This document shows positions 29,486-38,552 of a stretch of DNA of 64,000 nt, piece after piece. Source of the DNA: Xenophilus sp. L33 (GTDB lineage: Bacteria; Pseudomonadota; Gammaproteobacteria; Burkholderiales; Burkholderiaceae_C); contig NZ_LMUW01000091.1 of assembly GCF_009765735.1 (NCBI RefSeq), positions 37,316 through 101,315 of the forward strand, given 5' to 3'. The position numbers and the translations under genes are program-made. Each line of letters opens with the position of its first letter. Positions within the stretch are counted from its first letter, which is position 1. A model generated the notes under the pieces. It searched no databases and was not told the origin of the DNA. It saw nothing but the letters and a program-made list of their open reading frames with translations.

Positions 29486-29845
29486 TCAGGTCGGCGGCGC
29501 TTCGGCGGGCGGCACGTCGCCCTTCTTCTGCCGCTCGCGGAACAGCGCTGCGCGCATCAGGAAGATGGTGGTGACCGGCGCGGTGAGCGCCACGAAGAGG
29601 GCGATCAGCAGCGAATGCAGGAAGAGGTCGCGGCCCTGCACCGAGAAGTAGATGACGGTGGCCAGCGTGACGCACCACACGCCCAGCGTCGCGCCCAGCG
29701 TCGGCGCATGGATGCGCCGAAAGAAGGTCGGCACCCGCACCAGGCCGAAGGAGCCGATCGCCGCGAAGGCGGCACCGACCAGCGCGAACACCGCCGTCAG
29801 GATCTCCGCCCACAGCGGGAGCGCGGGGCCCAGCAGCGTGTTCAT
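29486..29845 (-). CDS. mnhG: Mrp/Mnh cation-proton antiporter subunit G
   Basis: A 119-residue membrane protein with three helices. VRVPTFFRRIHAPTLGATLGV and the later FVALTAPVTTIFLMRAALFRE are typical of MnhG/PhaG. It is the last gene of the antiporter operon and overlaps mnhF by four bases (ATGA). It is a structural part of the hetero-oligomeric Na+(K+)/H+ antiporter. Its C-terminal tail is proline-rich. Confidence 0.9.
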   Translation of the reverse strand: MNTLLGPALPLWAEILTAVFALVGAAFAAIGSFGLVRVPTFFRRIHAPTLGATLGVWCVTLATVIYFSVQGRDLFLHSLLIALFVALTAPVTTIFLMRAALFRERQKKGDVPPAEAPPT

Positions 29846-30120
29846 TCGATCACCTCGCCGCGCAGCAGGAACTTGGCGATCGCGGTCGAGCCGACGAAGC
29901 CGAACAGCGCGATCAGCATCGCCGCCTCGAAGTAGCTGTTGCTCGCATAGACGATGCCGAGCACCAGCATCATCAGCATGCCGTTGATGTAGAGGCAGTC
30001 GAGCGCCATCACGCGGTCTTGCGCGGTCGGACCGACCAGGAGCCGCGACACCGCGCAGAGCATCGCGACCGCCAGCAGCAGCAAGGCGATCCGGAGGGCC
30101 CACAGGAGCACTGGCGTCAT
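29842..30120 (-). CDS. mnhF: Mrp/Mnh cation-proton antiporter subunit F
   Basis: A 92-residue protein with three membrane helices. The segment RLLVGPTAQDRVMALDCLYING is the family signature of MnhF/PhaF. It overlaps both neighbours by four bases (ATGA), as is usual for this operon. It is believed to contribute to ion coupling of the antiporter complex. Nothing unusual is seen. Confidence 0.9.
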   Translation of the reverse strand: MTPVLLWALRIALLLLAVAMLCAVSRLLVGPTAQDRVMALDCLYINGMLMMLVLGIVYASNSYFEAAMLIALFGFVGSTAIAKFLLRGEVIE

Positions 30121-30611
30121 GATTCGAAGATCTCCATCAGCGGCCGTTCGTAGCGCGCCTTGACCATGGCGACGAAGGCCGGCACGTCGTCGCAGTCGAA
30201 CAGGTGGATCAAGAGGGTCGAGCGGTCCAGCGCGATCTCGGCCCAGGCGGTGCCCGGCGTCAGGCAGATGATCATCGCCAGCACCGCCAGCGCGTTCGGG
30301 TCGCGCACGTCGAGCGGCACCCGCACGAAGCCGGGCGTCATCCGGTCGTTGCGGCGGGTCAGCAGCAGGCGAGCCACGGTGAGCGCCGAGACCACCAGGT
30401 CGTAGGCGACCCGGCCGGCCAGCTTCAGCGCCACGCCGGGCCGGCGCATGCGCACCGTCGCGGGCCGCAGCGCCTGCGTCAGCACCGGCACCCACAGCGC
30501 GAGGATGGCGGCCATCAGCAGCGTCGCCGGATCGAGCGCCTGGTTCAGCAGCAGCCAGACCACGAAGAGCGCGAGCGACAACGGCGGCGAGGGCAGGAAG
30601 CGCTTCATCAT
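30117..30611 (-). CDS. mnhE: Mrp/Mnh cation-proton antiporter subunit E
   Basis: A 164-residue protein starting at the first of two consecutive ATGs (30611), which overlaps the mnhD stop. Two membrane helices are followed by a cytoplasmic domain with VPLDVRDPNALAVLAMIICLTPGTAWAEI, typical of MnhE/PhaE. It is a structural subunit of the antiporter. Spacing and direction fit the operon. Confidence 0.9.
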   Translation of the reverse strand: MMKRFLPSPPLSLALFVVWLLLNQALDPATLLMAAILALWVPVLTQALRPATVRMRRPGVALKLAGRVAYDLVVSALTVARLLLTRRNDRMTPGFVRVPLDVRDPNALAVLAMIICLTPGTAWAEIALDRSTLLIHLFDCDDVPAFVAMVKARYERPLMEIFES

Positions 30612-32311
30612 TTCGGCGCTCCGGCGGTGACGGCGACCGGGTCCGGCACCTGCATCGCGCTCATCACCGCCTGGCGGTAGGCGGTCGGGGCGAGGAGGCC
30701 TTCGGCGGTGGCGCTGGCGTGCTGCATCACCGGGCCGGCGGCCAGGGTGAGCGCCAGGCAGGTGGTCAGCAGCAGCGCGACCGGCAGCACCTCCAGCGCC
30801 GGCAGCGCCGGCATCGAGGCATGCGGCTGGGTCCAGAAGTGCCGGATGCCGGTACGGCTGAGCGCGATCAGGGTGAAGCAGCCGGACACCAGCAGCAGTG
30901 CCAGGAAGAGCCACGCGGCGGTGCCCAGCTGCGCGTCGCCGAGCAGGCCGGTCAGCATCGCGAACTTGCCGATGAAGCCCGACAGCGGCGGCATGCCCGC
31001 CAGCAGCAGCGTGCAGCCGACGAAGCTCAGGCCGAGGAAGGCGACGCCGGCCGGGATCGCGCGGCCGTAGAGCGCCTCGGCGTTGTCGTCGAGGTTCACG
31101 TTGTCGACGCCGCGCAGGTCTTCCGACAGGAAGGGCGCGTCGCCCGCCGCCTCGTGCGGCGCGATGCTGGCGCCGGCGTTGCGCCAGCGCTCGATCATGT
31201 CGATCAGGAGGAAGAAGGCGGCCGCCGCCAGGGTCGAGCTGAGCATGTAGTAGAGCGCGCCGGCCCAGACCGCCGGCTGGCCGAAGCCGATCGCGGTCAG
31301 CAGCGTGCCGGCCGAGATCAGCACGCCGAAGCCGGCCAGGTTCGACAGCCGCTGCGTGCCGACGATGCCCAGCGCGCCGACGAACAGGGTCGCCAGCCCG
31401 ACCGCGAGCAGGACGCCCTGGCCGAACTGCGCCGAGGCGCCGGTGTCGGGCGCGAACAGCACGGTCCACAAACGCAGCAAGGTGTAGATGCCCAGCTTCG
31501 TCAGCAGCGAGAAGACCGCGCCCACCGGCGACACCGCGGCGCTGTAGGCCGGCACCAGCCAGAAGTTGAGCGGCCATGCGCCGGCCTTGGCGAAGAAGGC
31601 GGTGGCGAGGATCGCGGCGGCCGCATGCACCAGCCCGCGGTCGGCCGGGTCGAGCTGCGCGATGCGCAGGCCGAGGTCGGCCATGTTGAGCGTGCCGGTG
31701 GCGCCGTAGAGCAGCGAGGCGCCGATGAGGAACAGCGACGAGGCGGCCAGGTTGATCACCAGGTAGTGAAGACCCGCCGACACCCGCAGCCGGCTCGAGC
31801 CGTGCAGCAGCAGGCCGTAGGACGCCGCCAGCATCACCTCGAAGAAGACGAACAGGTTGAACAGGTCGCCGGTCAGGAAGGCGCCGTTGAGCCCCATCAG
31901 CTGCAACTGCAGCAGCGGATGGAAGTGCACGCCGGCGCGGTCCCAGCGCGAGGTGGAATAGATCGAGGCGGCGAAGGCGACCACGCCGGTCAGCGCCACC
32001 ATCAACGTGGAAAGCCGGTCGGCCACCAGCACGATGCCGAAGGGCGCGCGCCAGTTGCCCGGCAGGTAGACGCCGATCGAGCCCGGGCCGCCGCCGGTCT
32101 CGGGTGCGTTGACCCAGCGCAGCAGCGCCAGCGCCGCCAGCAGCCCGACCAGGCCGGAGATCACGCTCAGGGCCGACTTGGTGCGCCGGCGCTGCTCGCC
32201 CAGCAGCAGCATCAGCGCGGCGGTGAGCATCGGCACCAGGATCGGCACCGCGATCAGGTGCGGCATGCTGAAGTCGAGCAGCCGGTCGAGCAGCGCGAAG
32301 AGCCGGTTCAT
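30608..32311 (-). CDS. mnhD: Mrp/Mnh cation-proton antiporter subunit D
   Basis: A 567-residue membrane protein of the NuoN/NuoM-like superfamily with about 14 helices. Landmarks are MGLNGAFLTGDLFNLFVFFEVMLAASYGLL and FAKAGAWPLNFWLVPAYSAA; the lysine in the latter belongs to the proton path. With subunit A it forms the ion-translocating core. A charged insertion near residue 390 (HEAAGDAPFLSEDLRG) separates two helices and looks cytoplasmic. Overlaps mnhC by four bases. Confidence 0.93.
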   Translation of the reverse strand: MNRLFALLDRLLDFSMPHLIAVPILVPMLTAALMLLLGEQRRRTKSALSVISGLVGLLAALALLRWVNAPETGGGPGSIGVYLPGNWRAPFGIVLVADRLSTLMVALTGVVAFAASIYSTSRWDRAGVHFHPLLQLQLMGLNGAFLTGDLFNLFVFFEVMLAASYGLLLHGSSRLRVSAGLHYLVINLAASSLFLIGASLLYGATGTLNMADLGLRIAQLDPADRGLVHAAAAILATAFFAKAGAWPLNFWLVPAYSAAVSPVGAVFSLLTKLGIYTLLRLWTVLFAPDTGASAQFGQGVLLAVGLATLFVGALGIVGTQRLSNLAGFGVLISAGTLLTAIGFGQPAVWAGALYYMLSSTLAAAAFFLLIDMIERWRNAGASIAPHEAAGDAPFLSEDLRGVDNVNLDDNAEALYGRAIPAGVAFLGLSFVGCTLLLAGMPPLSGFIGKFAMLTGLLGDAQLGTAAWLFLALLLVSGCFTLIALSRTGIRHFWTQPHASMPALPALEVLPVALLLTTCLALTLAAGPVMQHASATAEGLLAPTAYRQAVMSAMQVPDPVAVTAGAPK

Positions 32312-32661
32312 TCCTGCACCTCGCGCCGCTCTTCGCCGTCGACGTGGTCGGTGCCGGTGAGGCCGCGCGAGGCCAGCAACACCACCAGGAACAGCGCGGT
32401 CATCGCGAAGCCGATGACGATCGCGGTCAGCACCAGCGCCTGCGGCATCGGGTCGGCGGTGTTGGCGAGCGTGGCCGCGGTGCCCGGCGACAGCACCGGT
32501 TCGCTGTCGACCATGAGGCGGCCCATGCTGAAGATGAAGAGGTTGACCGCGTAGGAGATCAGCGTGAGGCCCATGATCACCTGGAAGGTCCGCGGCCGCA
32601 GCAGCAGGTACACGCCCGAGCCTGTGAGTACGCCGATCGCGATCGCGAACACCACTTCCAT
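32308..32661 (-). CDS. mnhC: Mrp/Mnh cation-proton antiporter subunit C
   Basis: A 117-residue protein with three helices, homologous to NuoK. The stretch GVYLLLRPRTFQVIMGLTLISYAVNLFIFSMG and the later PMPQALVLTAIVIGFAMTAL are family signatures. Its ATG overlaps the mnhA stop by one base. It lies between the large fused A/B subunit and subunit D, as expected. Confidence 0.92.
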   Translation of the reverse strand: MEVVFAIAIGVLTGSGVYLLLRPRTFQVIMGLTLISYAVNLFIFSMGRLMVDSEPVLSPGTAATLANTADPMPQALVLTAIVIGFAMTALFLVVLLASRGLTGTDHVDGEERREVQE

Positions 32662-35603
32662 CAGGCCGCCTCCGCCGCGGCGGCGAGGCGCGCGGCTTCC
32701 TTTTCTTCCTGCTCGTCGGCCCAGCGATGGCTGCGGATCGACTGGTGGGCCAGCGCGGTGAGGATCAGCATGGTCGCGCCCAGCACCAGCGCGAAGACGC
32801 CCATGTCGAAGAAGAGCGCGCTCGGCACGTGCACCTCGCCCAGCACCGGCAGCACCAGGTGCGCGGTGTGCGTGGTGAGGAAGGGATAGCCGAGCAGCAC
32901 CGAGCCGGTGCCGGTGGCCAGCGCCAGCAGCAGGCCGACCGCGATCCAGCGCCGCGGGTAGATGCGCAGGTGTTCCTCGACCCATTCGGTGCCCGAGACG
33001 ATGAATTGCAGCAGCAGCGCCACCGACATCACCAGCCCGGCGACGAAGCCGCCGCCCGGCTGGTTGTGGCCGCGCATGAAGAAGTAGACCGACACCAGCA
33101 CCGCCAGCGGCAGCAGGAGGCGCACCAGCACCGCCGGCACCATCAGGTAGCCGACCGCGGTGTCCTTGGCGCGGCGCGGGTTGATCAGGTCGGTGCTTTC
33201 CTCGTCGGGCTGTTGCAGCCGCTGCTGGATCGGCAGCGCCATCGACTCGGGCGCCGGCCGGAAGCGGCGCAGCAGCGCGTAGACGGTCAGCGCCACCACG
33301 CCCAGCACCGTGATCTCGCCGAAGGTGTCGAAGCCGCGGAAGTCGACCAGCATCACGTTGACCACGTTGTTGCCGCCGCCCGCAGTGAGCGCATGGTCGA
33401 GGAAGAAGGGCGAGATGCTCTGCGGGAAGGGCCGCGTCATCACGCACCAGGCGATCGCCGCCATGCCGATGCCGGCGGCGATCGCGATCGCCAGGTCGCG
33501 GCTGCGCCGTCCGACCAGCCGCAGGGTCTCGGGGCTGCGCTCGAATTCCTTGCTGCGCATCGGCAGCCAGCGCAGCCCGAGCAGGATCAGCACGGTCGTC
33601 ACCGCCTCGACCACCAGTTGCGTCAGCGCCAGGTCGGGCGCCGAGAACCAGATGTAGGTGATGCAGCAGACCAGCCCCGCGGCCGAGGCCAGCATCAGCG
33701 AAGCCAGCCGGTGGAACTTGGCCTGCCAGGCGGCGGCCACCGCGCAGGTCGCGCCGATCAGCCAGGTCATCGCGAACATCGGCGAGAAGGGCAGCAGCGC
33801 GCGCGTGCCGCGCGTCACCGGCGTGAGCCAGAGCGCCGCGCCGGCACCGGCCACGGCGAAGGCGACCAGCAGCAGCAACTGCGTTTGCAGCCGGCGCGTG
33901 CCGAAGAGGCGTCGGCTGCGGCGGCCGGTCTCGCCCAGCCGCGCCATCAGGTTCTCGAACATCCGCTGGCCGTCGAAGACATGCAGCACCGGGGTGCGCG
34001 CCAGGCCGCCGCGCTCGCGCCGGCGCCGGTGCAGCAGGTAGAGCAGCGCGCCGCCGGCCAGCGCGATGAAGCTCATCAGGAGCGGCAGGTTGAAGCCGTG
34101 CCACACCGCCAGGCTGTATTCGGGCAGTTGGCCACCGACGACCGGCGTCGCCGCGGCGGCGAGGAAGGCGCCGACCGACCAGGCCGGCGCCACGCCCACC
34201 ACCAGGCAGATCAGCACCAGCAGCTCGACCGGCACCCGCATCCAATGCGGCGGCTCGTGCGGCGTCTTCGGGATCTCGGGCGGTCCCGAGGGCGGCCCGA
34301 AGAAGACGTCGAACACGAAGCGCGCCGAATAGGCGACGCTGAAGATGCCGCCCAGCGTGGCGATGATCGGCAGCCCGTCGTCGATCCAGCGCGAGCCCTG
34401 GATGAAGACGGTCTCGGCGAAGAACATCTCCTTGGACAGGAAGCCGTTAAGGAGCGGCACGCCGGCCATCGCCGCGCTGGCAATGATCGCCAGGGTGCCG
34501 GTGATCGGCATCAGCTTGAGCAGGCCGCTCAGCTTGCCGATGTCACGGGTGCCGCTCTCGTGGTCGATGATGCCGGCCGCCATGAACAGCGAGGCCTTGA
34601 AGGTCGCGTGGTTCATGATGTGGAAGACCGCCGCCACCGCCGCCAGCGGGCTGTTGAGGCCCAGCAGCAAGGTGATCAGCCCGAGGTGCGAGATGGTCGA
34701 GTAGGCGAGCAGCGCCTTCAGGTCGCGCTGGAACATCGCGACGTAGCCGCCCAGCAGCAGGGTGATCGCGCCGGCGCCGCCGACCAGCCAGAACCATTCC
34801 TCGGTGCCCGACAGCACCGGCCACAGCCGCGCCATCAGGAAGACGCCGAGCTTCACCATGGTCGCCGAATGCAGGTAGGCCGACACCGGCGTCGGCGCCG
34901 CCATGGCGCGCGGCAGCCAGAAGTGGAAGGGGAACTGCGCGCTCTTGGTGAAGGCGCCGAGCAGCACCAGCACCAGCGTCACCGGATAGAGGCCGCTGCC
35001 GCGGATCCTGTCGCCGGCGGCCAGCACCGCGTCGAGCTGGTAGCTGCCGACGATGCGGCCCAGCAGCAGCACCGCGGCCAGCAGGCAGAGGCCGCCGGCG
35101 GCGGTGACGGTGAGCGCCATGCTGGCGCCGCGCCGCGCATCGCGCCGGTGATGCCAATAGCCGATGAGCAGGAAGGAGAAGAGGCTGGTGAGCTCCCAGA
35201 ACATCACCAGCTGGATGAGGTTGCCCGACAGCACCACGCCCATCATCGAACCCATGAAGGCGAGCAGGAAGGAGAAGAAGCGCGGCACCGGGTCCGAGGC
35301 CGACATGTAGTAGCGCGCATACAGCACCACCAGCGCGCCGATGCCGAGCACCATCATGCTGAACAGCCAGGCGAAGCCGTCCATGCGGAACGTGAGGTCG
35401 AGGCCGAGCGAGGGCAGCCAATCGATCTGTTGCAGCAGCACCTGGCCGTTGGAGACTTGCGGGAAGAACCAGGCCACCTGCACCGCGCAACCGAGCGCCA
35501 CCAGCCCGGCCAGTGTCGACTCGCGATTGCGCGCGTTCGAAGGCAGCAGCGCGGCAAGCGCACTGGCAATGAACGGAAGTGCGACGAGAAGGACCAGCGG
35601 CAT
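32661..35603 (-). CDS. mnhA: Mrp/Mnh cation-proton antiporter subunits A and B, fused
   Basis: A 980-residue fusion. Residues 1 to about 500 are a NuoL-like core (FWELTSLFSFLLIGYWHHR, SAQFPFHFWLPRAMAAPTPVSAYLHSATMVK and LAYSTISHLGL). The rest carries the C-terminal extension of MrpA and then an MrpB-like module (YFFMRGHNQPGGGFVAGLVMSVALL). The complex exchanges Na+ or K+ for protons and maintains internal pH in alkaline or salty conditions. As the first gene of mnhAB-C-D-E-F-G it should carry the operon promoter. This A/B fusion is usual in proteobacterial Pha-type operons. Confidence 0.93.
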   Translation of the reverse strand: MPLVLLVALPFIASALAALLPSNARNRESTLAGLVALGCAVQVAWFFPQVSNGQVLLQQIDWLPSLGLDLTFRMDGFAWLFSMMVLGIGALVVLYARYYMSASDPVPRFFSFLLAFMGSMMGVVLSGNLIQLVMFWELTSLFSFLLIGYWHHRRDARRGASMALTVTAAGGLCLLAAVLLLGRIVGSYQLDAVLAAGDRIRGSGLYPVTLVLVLLGAFTKSAQFPFHFWLPRAMAAPTPVSAYLHSATMVKLGVFLMARLWPVLSGTEEWFWLVGGAGAITLLLGGYVAMFQRDLKALLAYSTISHLGLITLLLGLNSPLAAVAAVFHIMNHATFKASLFMAAGIIDHESGTRDIGKLSGLLKLMPITGTLAIIASAAMAGVPLLNGFLSKEMFFAETVFIQGSRWIDDGLPIIATLGGIFSVAYSARFVFDVFFGPPSGPPEIPKTPHEPPHWMRVPVELLVLICLVVGVAPAWSVGAFLAAAATPVVGGQLPEYSLAVWHGFNLPLLMSFIALAGGALLYLLHRRRRERGGLARTPVLHVFDGQRMFENLMARLGETGRRSRRLFGTRRLQTQLLLLVAFAVAGAGAALWLTPVTRGTRALLPFSPMFAMTWLIGATCAVAAAWQAKFHRLASLMLASAAGLVCCITYIWFSAPDLALTQLVVEAVTTVLILLGLRWLPMRSKEFERSPETLRLVGRRSRDLAIAIAAGIGMAAIAWCVMTRPFPQSISPFFLDHALTAGGGNNVVNVMLVDFRGFDTFGEITVLGVVALTVYALLRRFRPAPESMALPIQQRLQQPDEESTDLINPRRAKDTAVGYLMVPAVLVRLLLPLAVLVSVYFFMRGHNQPGGGFVAGLVMSVALLLQFIVSGTEWVEEHLRIYPRRWIAVGLLLALATGTGSVLLGYPFLTTHTAHLVLPVLGEVHVPSALFFDMGVFALVLGATMLILTALAHQSIRSHRWADEQEEKEAARLAAAAEAA

Positions 35604-35645
35604 CGCGATCGATTCTATCGACCGGGTTTGACGCGACCGAGGCGC

Positions 35646-36023
35646 TCAGCCGATGAAATGCTGCGCCGTGCGAAAGCCCAGCCAGGTGAGCAGCAGCGAG
35701 CCGCCGAGGTGCAGCGCGATGGTGCCGAGCGCGAGGCCGGGGCGGTCGTTGCTCAGCATGCCGACCACTTCCGCCGAGAAGCTCGAGAAGGTGGTGAGCG
35801 AGCCGAGGAAGCCGGTGATGACCGCCAGCCGCCAGGCCGGATCGATGTCCGGCAGCGCGCTGAAGCCGGCGACCGCCACGCCGACGACGTAGCCGCCGAT
35901 CAGGTTCACCGCCAGCGTGCCCCAGGGCAGCGCGCCGCCCGGGTTGAGCCAGATCTGGAAGCCCCAGCGCATCAGCGCGCCGAGGCAGGCGCACACGCAG
36001 ATGACGATGACGTTGAGGACCAT
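35646..36023 (-). CDS. crcB: Fluoride ion channel CrcB
   Basis: A 125-residue protein with four membrane helices. The dimeric-channel motifs are GALMRWGFQIWL, TLAVNLIGGYVVG, and GFLGSLTTFSSFSAEV, the last being the signature that coordinates fluoride and the central sodium ion. It lies upstream of mnhA on the same strand (42 bases away) and 36 bases downstream of the ComEA-like gene. There is no room for a fluoride riboswitch in front of it. Confidence 0.92.
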   Translation of the reverse strand: MVLNVIVICVCACLGALMRWGFQIWLNPGGALPWGTLAVNLIGGYVVGVAVAGFSALPDIDPAWRLAVITGFLGSLTTFSSFSAEVVGMLSNDRPGLALGTIALHLGGSLLLTWLGFRTAQHFIG

Positions 36024-36059
36024 CGCGCGATTATCTGCGGGTGCTGCGGTGCCTGCGGT

Positions 36060-36473
36060 TCAGGGCTTGGCGGTGGACTTGTCGGCGCCGGCCGGGATCT
36101 TCCTGGATGCGGGCGCAGGGGCCGCCGCCTTCGCGATGGCCGGCGTGGGTGCGCGAGCGGTCGTGGCTGGCGGTGGTGCCGCAGCAGGAGCCACTGCCAC
36201 CGCGCCGCTGTCGAAGGCCTTGCCGTTGACCGTCAGTCCTTCGGCCGAGAGCCTCGCCGCGGTCTTCTCCTTCACGCCCTTGACCCGGCTCATGAAGTCC
36301 GGCCAGTCCTTGAAGGCGGCCTCGGTGCGCGCATCGAGGATGCGCCGGGACAGCGACGGGCCGACGCCCTTCAGTCCGTCCAGTTCGGCGTCGGTGGCCT
36401 TGTTGACGTCGACGGCCGCCCAAGCGGCCATCGCGAACCACATGGCCAGGCCGGCCGAGATCTTCTTCTTCAT
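36060..36473 (-). CDS. ComEA-like helix-hairpin-helix DNA-binding protein
   Basis: A 137-residue protein. A short signal-type N-terminus (MKKKISAGLAMWFAMAAWA) leads to a double helix-hairpin-helix domain (VDVNKATDAELDGLKGVGPSLSRRILDAR, then VKGVKEKTAARLSAEG). The tail is a low-complexity Ala/Pro-rich region. ComEA-type proteins bind DNA in the periplasm during natural uptake; many small Gram-negative relatives have no known role. Ribosome site aggga sits just before the ATG. No other competence gene is adjacent. Confidence 0.75.
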   Translation of the reverse strand: MKKKISAGLAMWFAMAAWAAVDVNKATDAELDGLKGVGPSLSRRILDARTEAAFKDWPDFMSRVKGVKEKTAARLSAEGLTVNGKAFDSGAVAVAPAAAPPPATTARAPTPAIAKAAAPAPASRKIPAGADKSTAKP

Positions 36474-36664
36474 GTTGCAACTCCCTGACTTGGTGTGAGG
36501 ACCGCCTTGGCGGTCGCCGCTCGCCTGCTGCGAACGGCACCAAAAATCCTATCGGTCAGGGTCCGGGCGGCGGCGGCCGCCGGATGAGCGTGCGCCGTGG
36601 CCCGACGTGCGTTCCCGGGCGGCCGGGGCGCCACAGTTGGTGACGGCTTCGGCGCGCAGCGCGC

Positions 36665-37849
36665 TCAGAGTTCCTCGACCCGCCGGGGCGGGTAGCTGTC
36701 CCACGCCTGGCAGCCGGGGCAGTGCCAGAAATACTGATGCGCCTCGAAGCCGCAGGCCGCGCAGCGATAGCGCATCAGCGGCCGGGTCGCCTGGTCGAGC
36801 GCGCGCTGCACCTGCGGATGGAACTGCTCGTGCTCGAAGCGCTCGCCGGCCAGCCAGCGCGAGGCGGCCACCAGCGAAGGATGCTGCGCGAGGTGGGCGA
36901 TGTAGCCGTCGCGCGGTTCCGGTGCCGTGCCGCCCAGCGCCTGCGGGTCGTCCGGCAGGGCGGGCGCGCCGCCGAGCGCGATGATCGCCTCCAGCACGTC
37001 GATCGAGGGCGAGGCCACGTAGCGTCGCTGCAGCAGCGCCAGCGCTTCGCCCGAATGCTGCGAGGCGACCGCGGCCTGCTGCATCGTCGCCGCGTAAAGC
37101 GGCAAGGCCAGCGGCGCGGTCTCGCTGAGCGCGGTCAGCGTCTGGAAGGCGCCGGCGGCATCGCCGCGGCGCAGTTGCAGGGTGGCGGTGTCGATCGCCG
37201 GGCGCGGCGCGTCCGGCGCCAGCGCCACGGCCTGCCGCAGCAGTTGCGCGGCGGTGTCGAGGTCGCCGGCGGCGACCCGCTCGGCGGCCTGCTCGCACAG
37301 GTGGTGGGCCCGCCGGGTGCCGTAGCTGGCCTGGTCGGATTCGTCGAGCTTCTGCGCCACCGCCGCCGCCTGGGCCCATTCGCGCGAGCGTTCGTAAATG
37401 GCCAGCAGCGAAAGCCGGGCCTCGTTCTCGTAGCGGGTGCCCTCGAGCTTCTGCAGCGCGGCTTCGGCGCGGTCGAGCAGGCCGGCGCGCAGGAAGTCCT
37501 GCGCCAGCGCGTGCTGGGCGCGGTCGCGGTCGGCGCGGCTCAGGTCGCCGCGGCCGAGCAGGTGCTCGTGCACCCGCACCGCGCGCTGGTATTCGCCGCG
37601 GCGGCGGAACAGGTTGCCGAGCGCGAAGTGCAGCTCCTGCGTGTCGGGGTCGTTCTGCACCGCCTCGATGAAGGCGTCGATCGCCTGGTCCTGCTGCTCG
37701 TTGAGCAGGAAGTTGAGACCGCGAAAGTAGGCCTTGGGTGCCTGCCGGTTCTCGATGCGCAACTGGCGGATGTCGAAGCGCGAGGCCAGCCAGCCGAGCA
37801 CGAAGGCGACCGGCAGCCCGAGCAGCAGCCAGCTGAAATCAAAGTCCAT
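36665..37849 (-). CDS. lapB: Lipopolysaccharide assembly protein LapB (YciM)
   Basis: A 394-residue protein: an N-terminal membrane helix (FSWLLLGLPVAFVLGWLAS), tetratricopeptide-like repeats through residues 60-350, and a C-terminal rubredoxin-type metal knuckle (CAACGFEAHQYFWHCPGC). LapB controls LpxC degradation by FtsH and so LPS synthesis. It overlaps lapA by 11 bases. Length and domain order match E. coli LapB. It is followed by 191 bases with no gene. Confidence 0.9.
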   Translation of the reverse strand: MDFDFSWLLLGLPVAFVLGWLASRFDIRQLRIENRQAPKAYFRGLNFLLNEQQDQAIDAFIEAVQNDPDTQELHFALGNLFRRRGEYQRAVRVHEHLLGRGDLSRADRDRAQHALAQDFLRAGLLDRAEAALQKLEGTRYENEARLSLLAIYERSREWAQAAAVAQKLDESDQASYGTRRAHHLCEQAAERVAAGDLDTAAQLLRQAVALAPDAPRPAIDTATLQLRRGDAAGAFQTLTALSETAPLALPLYAATMQQAAVASQHSGEALALLQRRYVASPSIDVLEAIIALGGAPALPDDPQALGGTAPEPRDGYIAHLAQHPSLVAASRWLAGERFEHEQFHPQVQRALDQATRPLMRYRCAACGFEAHQYFWHCPGCQAWDSYPPRRVEEL

Positions 37850-38159
37850 GCTGGCGTACGGCGGGCAGGTCGGTGGGAACGAGGACGGCGGCACCCGTGA
37901 CCGGCGCGGCGGCGACCGGGGCCAGCGGCGGGTCGGAGAACTGGGCCGCCGCACTGCGGTGCTTCCACCAGCCCGGCAGCATGCCGAGCGCCCCGACCAC
38001 CATGCCGCCGGCGAAGGCGGCCAACACCACGAGGACCAGCGGGGCGCGCCAGGAAGCGCCGAAGAAGAAGTTGACCGTGGCGTCCTGCTGGTTGTTCAGC
38101 GCGAAGGCGAAGAGGGTAAAAAAAATGGCTGCCTTGAGCAGCCACAGGAGATATTTCAT
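37839..38159 (-). CDS. lapA: LapA-family membrane protein
   Basis: A 106-residue protein with two membrane helices (KYLLWLLKAAIFFTLFAFAL and VLVVLAAFAGGMVVGALGML) and a Pro/Ala-rich cytoplasmic tail. The stretch ALNNQQDATVNFFFGASWRAPL is typical of LapA/YciS. It precedes lapB in the same order as in E. coli. In this genus the pair follows ihfB and rpsA. Confidence 0.85.
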   Translation of the reverse strand: MKYLLWLLKAAIFFTLFAFALNNQQDATVNFFFGASWRAPLVLVVLAAFAGGMVVGALGMLPGWWKHRSAAAQFSDPPLAPVAAAPVTGAAVLVPTDLPAVRQHGL

Positions 38160-38214
38160 GCGGGTCCCCGTTGGCGGGGGAATTCTATGCCGCCGGCCTT
38201 TCGGAGAAAGTCGG

Positions 38215-38532
38215 TCAGGCGCGTCCCTGCTTCTCGGCGTCGAGCATCGCGGTGCGCTCGTCGACCGCCTCGCGCAGGGCCTTGCCCGGCTTGAAATGAG
38301 GCACCCGTTTTTCCGGGATCTGGACGCTCTCGCCCGAACGCGGATTGCGCCCAATGCGCGGCGGCCGCCGGTTCACGGTGAAGCTGCCGAAGCCGCGGAT
38401 CTCGATGCGATGGCCGCTGACCAGCGCGTCGCCCATGGCGTCGAGGATGGTCTTGACCGCGTATTCGGCATCGCGATGGGTCAGTTGCGCGAAGCGCGCC
38501 GCGAGTTCTTCGACAAGATCGGAGCGGGTCAT
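38215..38532 (-). CDS. ihfB: Integration host factor beta subunit
   Basis: A 105-residue HU/IHF-fold protein. The start ATG 38532 is the family start. The beta-arm has [26 protein letters not shown], with the intercalating proline typical of IHF, and [12 protein letters not shown]. With IhfA it bends DNA at specific sites. It lies 72 bases downstream of rpsA, but a strong hairpin with a T-run separates them, so it probably has its own promoter or relies on partial readthrough. Its order rpsA - ihfB is the same as in E. coli. Confidence 0.94.
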   Translation of the reverse strand: MTRSDLVEELAARFAQLTHRDAEYAVKTILDAMGDALVSGHRIEIRGFGSFTVNRRPPRIGRNPRSGESVQIPEKRVPHFKPGKALREAVDERTAMLDAEKQGRA

Positions 38533-38552
38533 GGCAATGGAAATCAAGGGAC

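Noticed and set aside
29473-29500. Inverted repeat between FUSC and mnhG
   Set aside because: A short GC-rich match (AGCGCCG/CGGCGCT) with a long loop, part of the coding tail of mnhG and no T-run; too weak for a terminator.
32727-36488. A very long open frame opposite the mnhAB and crcB genes
   Set aside because: It lies wholly antisense to recognised genes, its translation is dominated by His/Arg/Gln/Ala and has no known motif, and such shadows are expected in GC-rich DNA.
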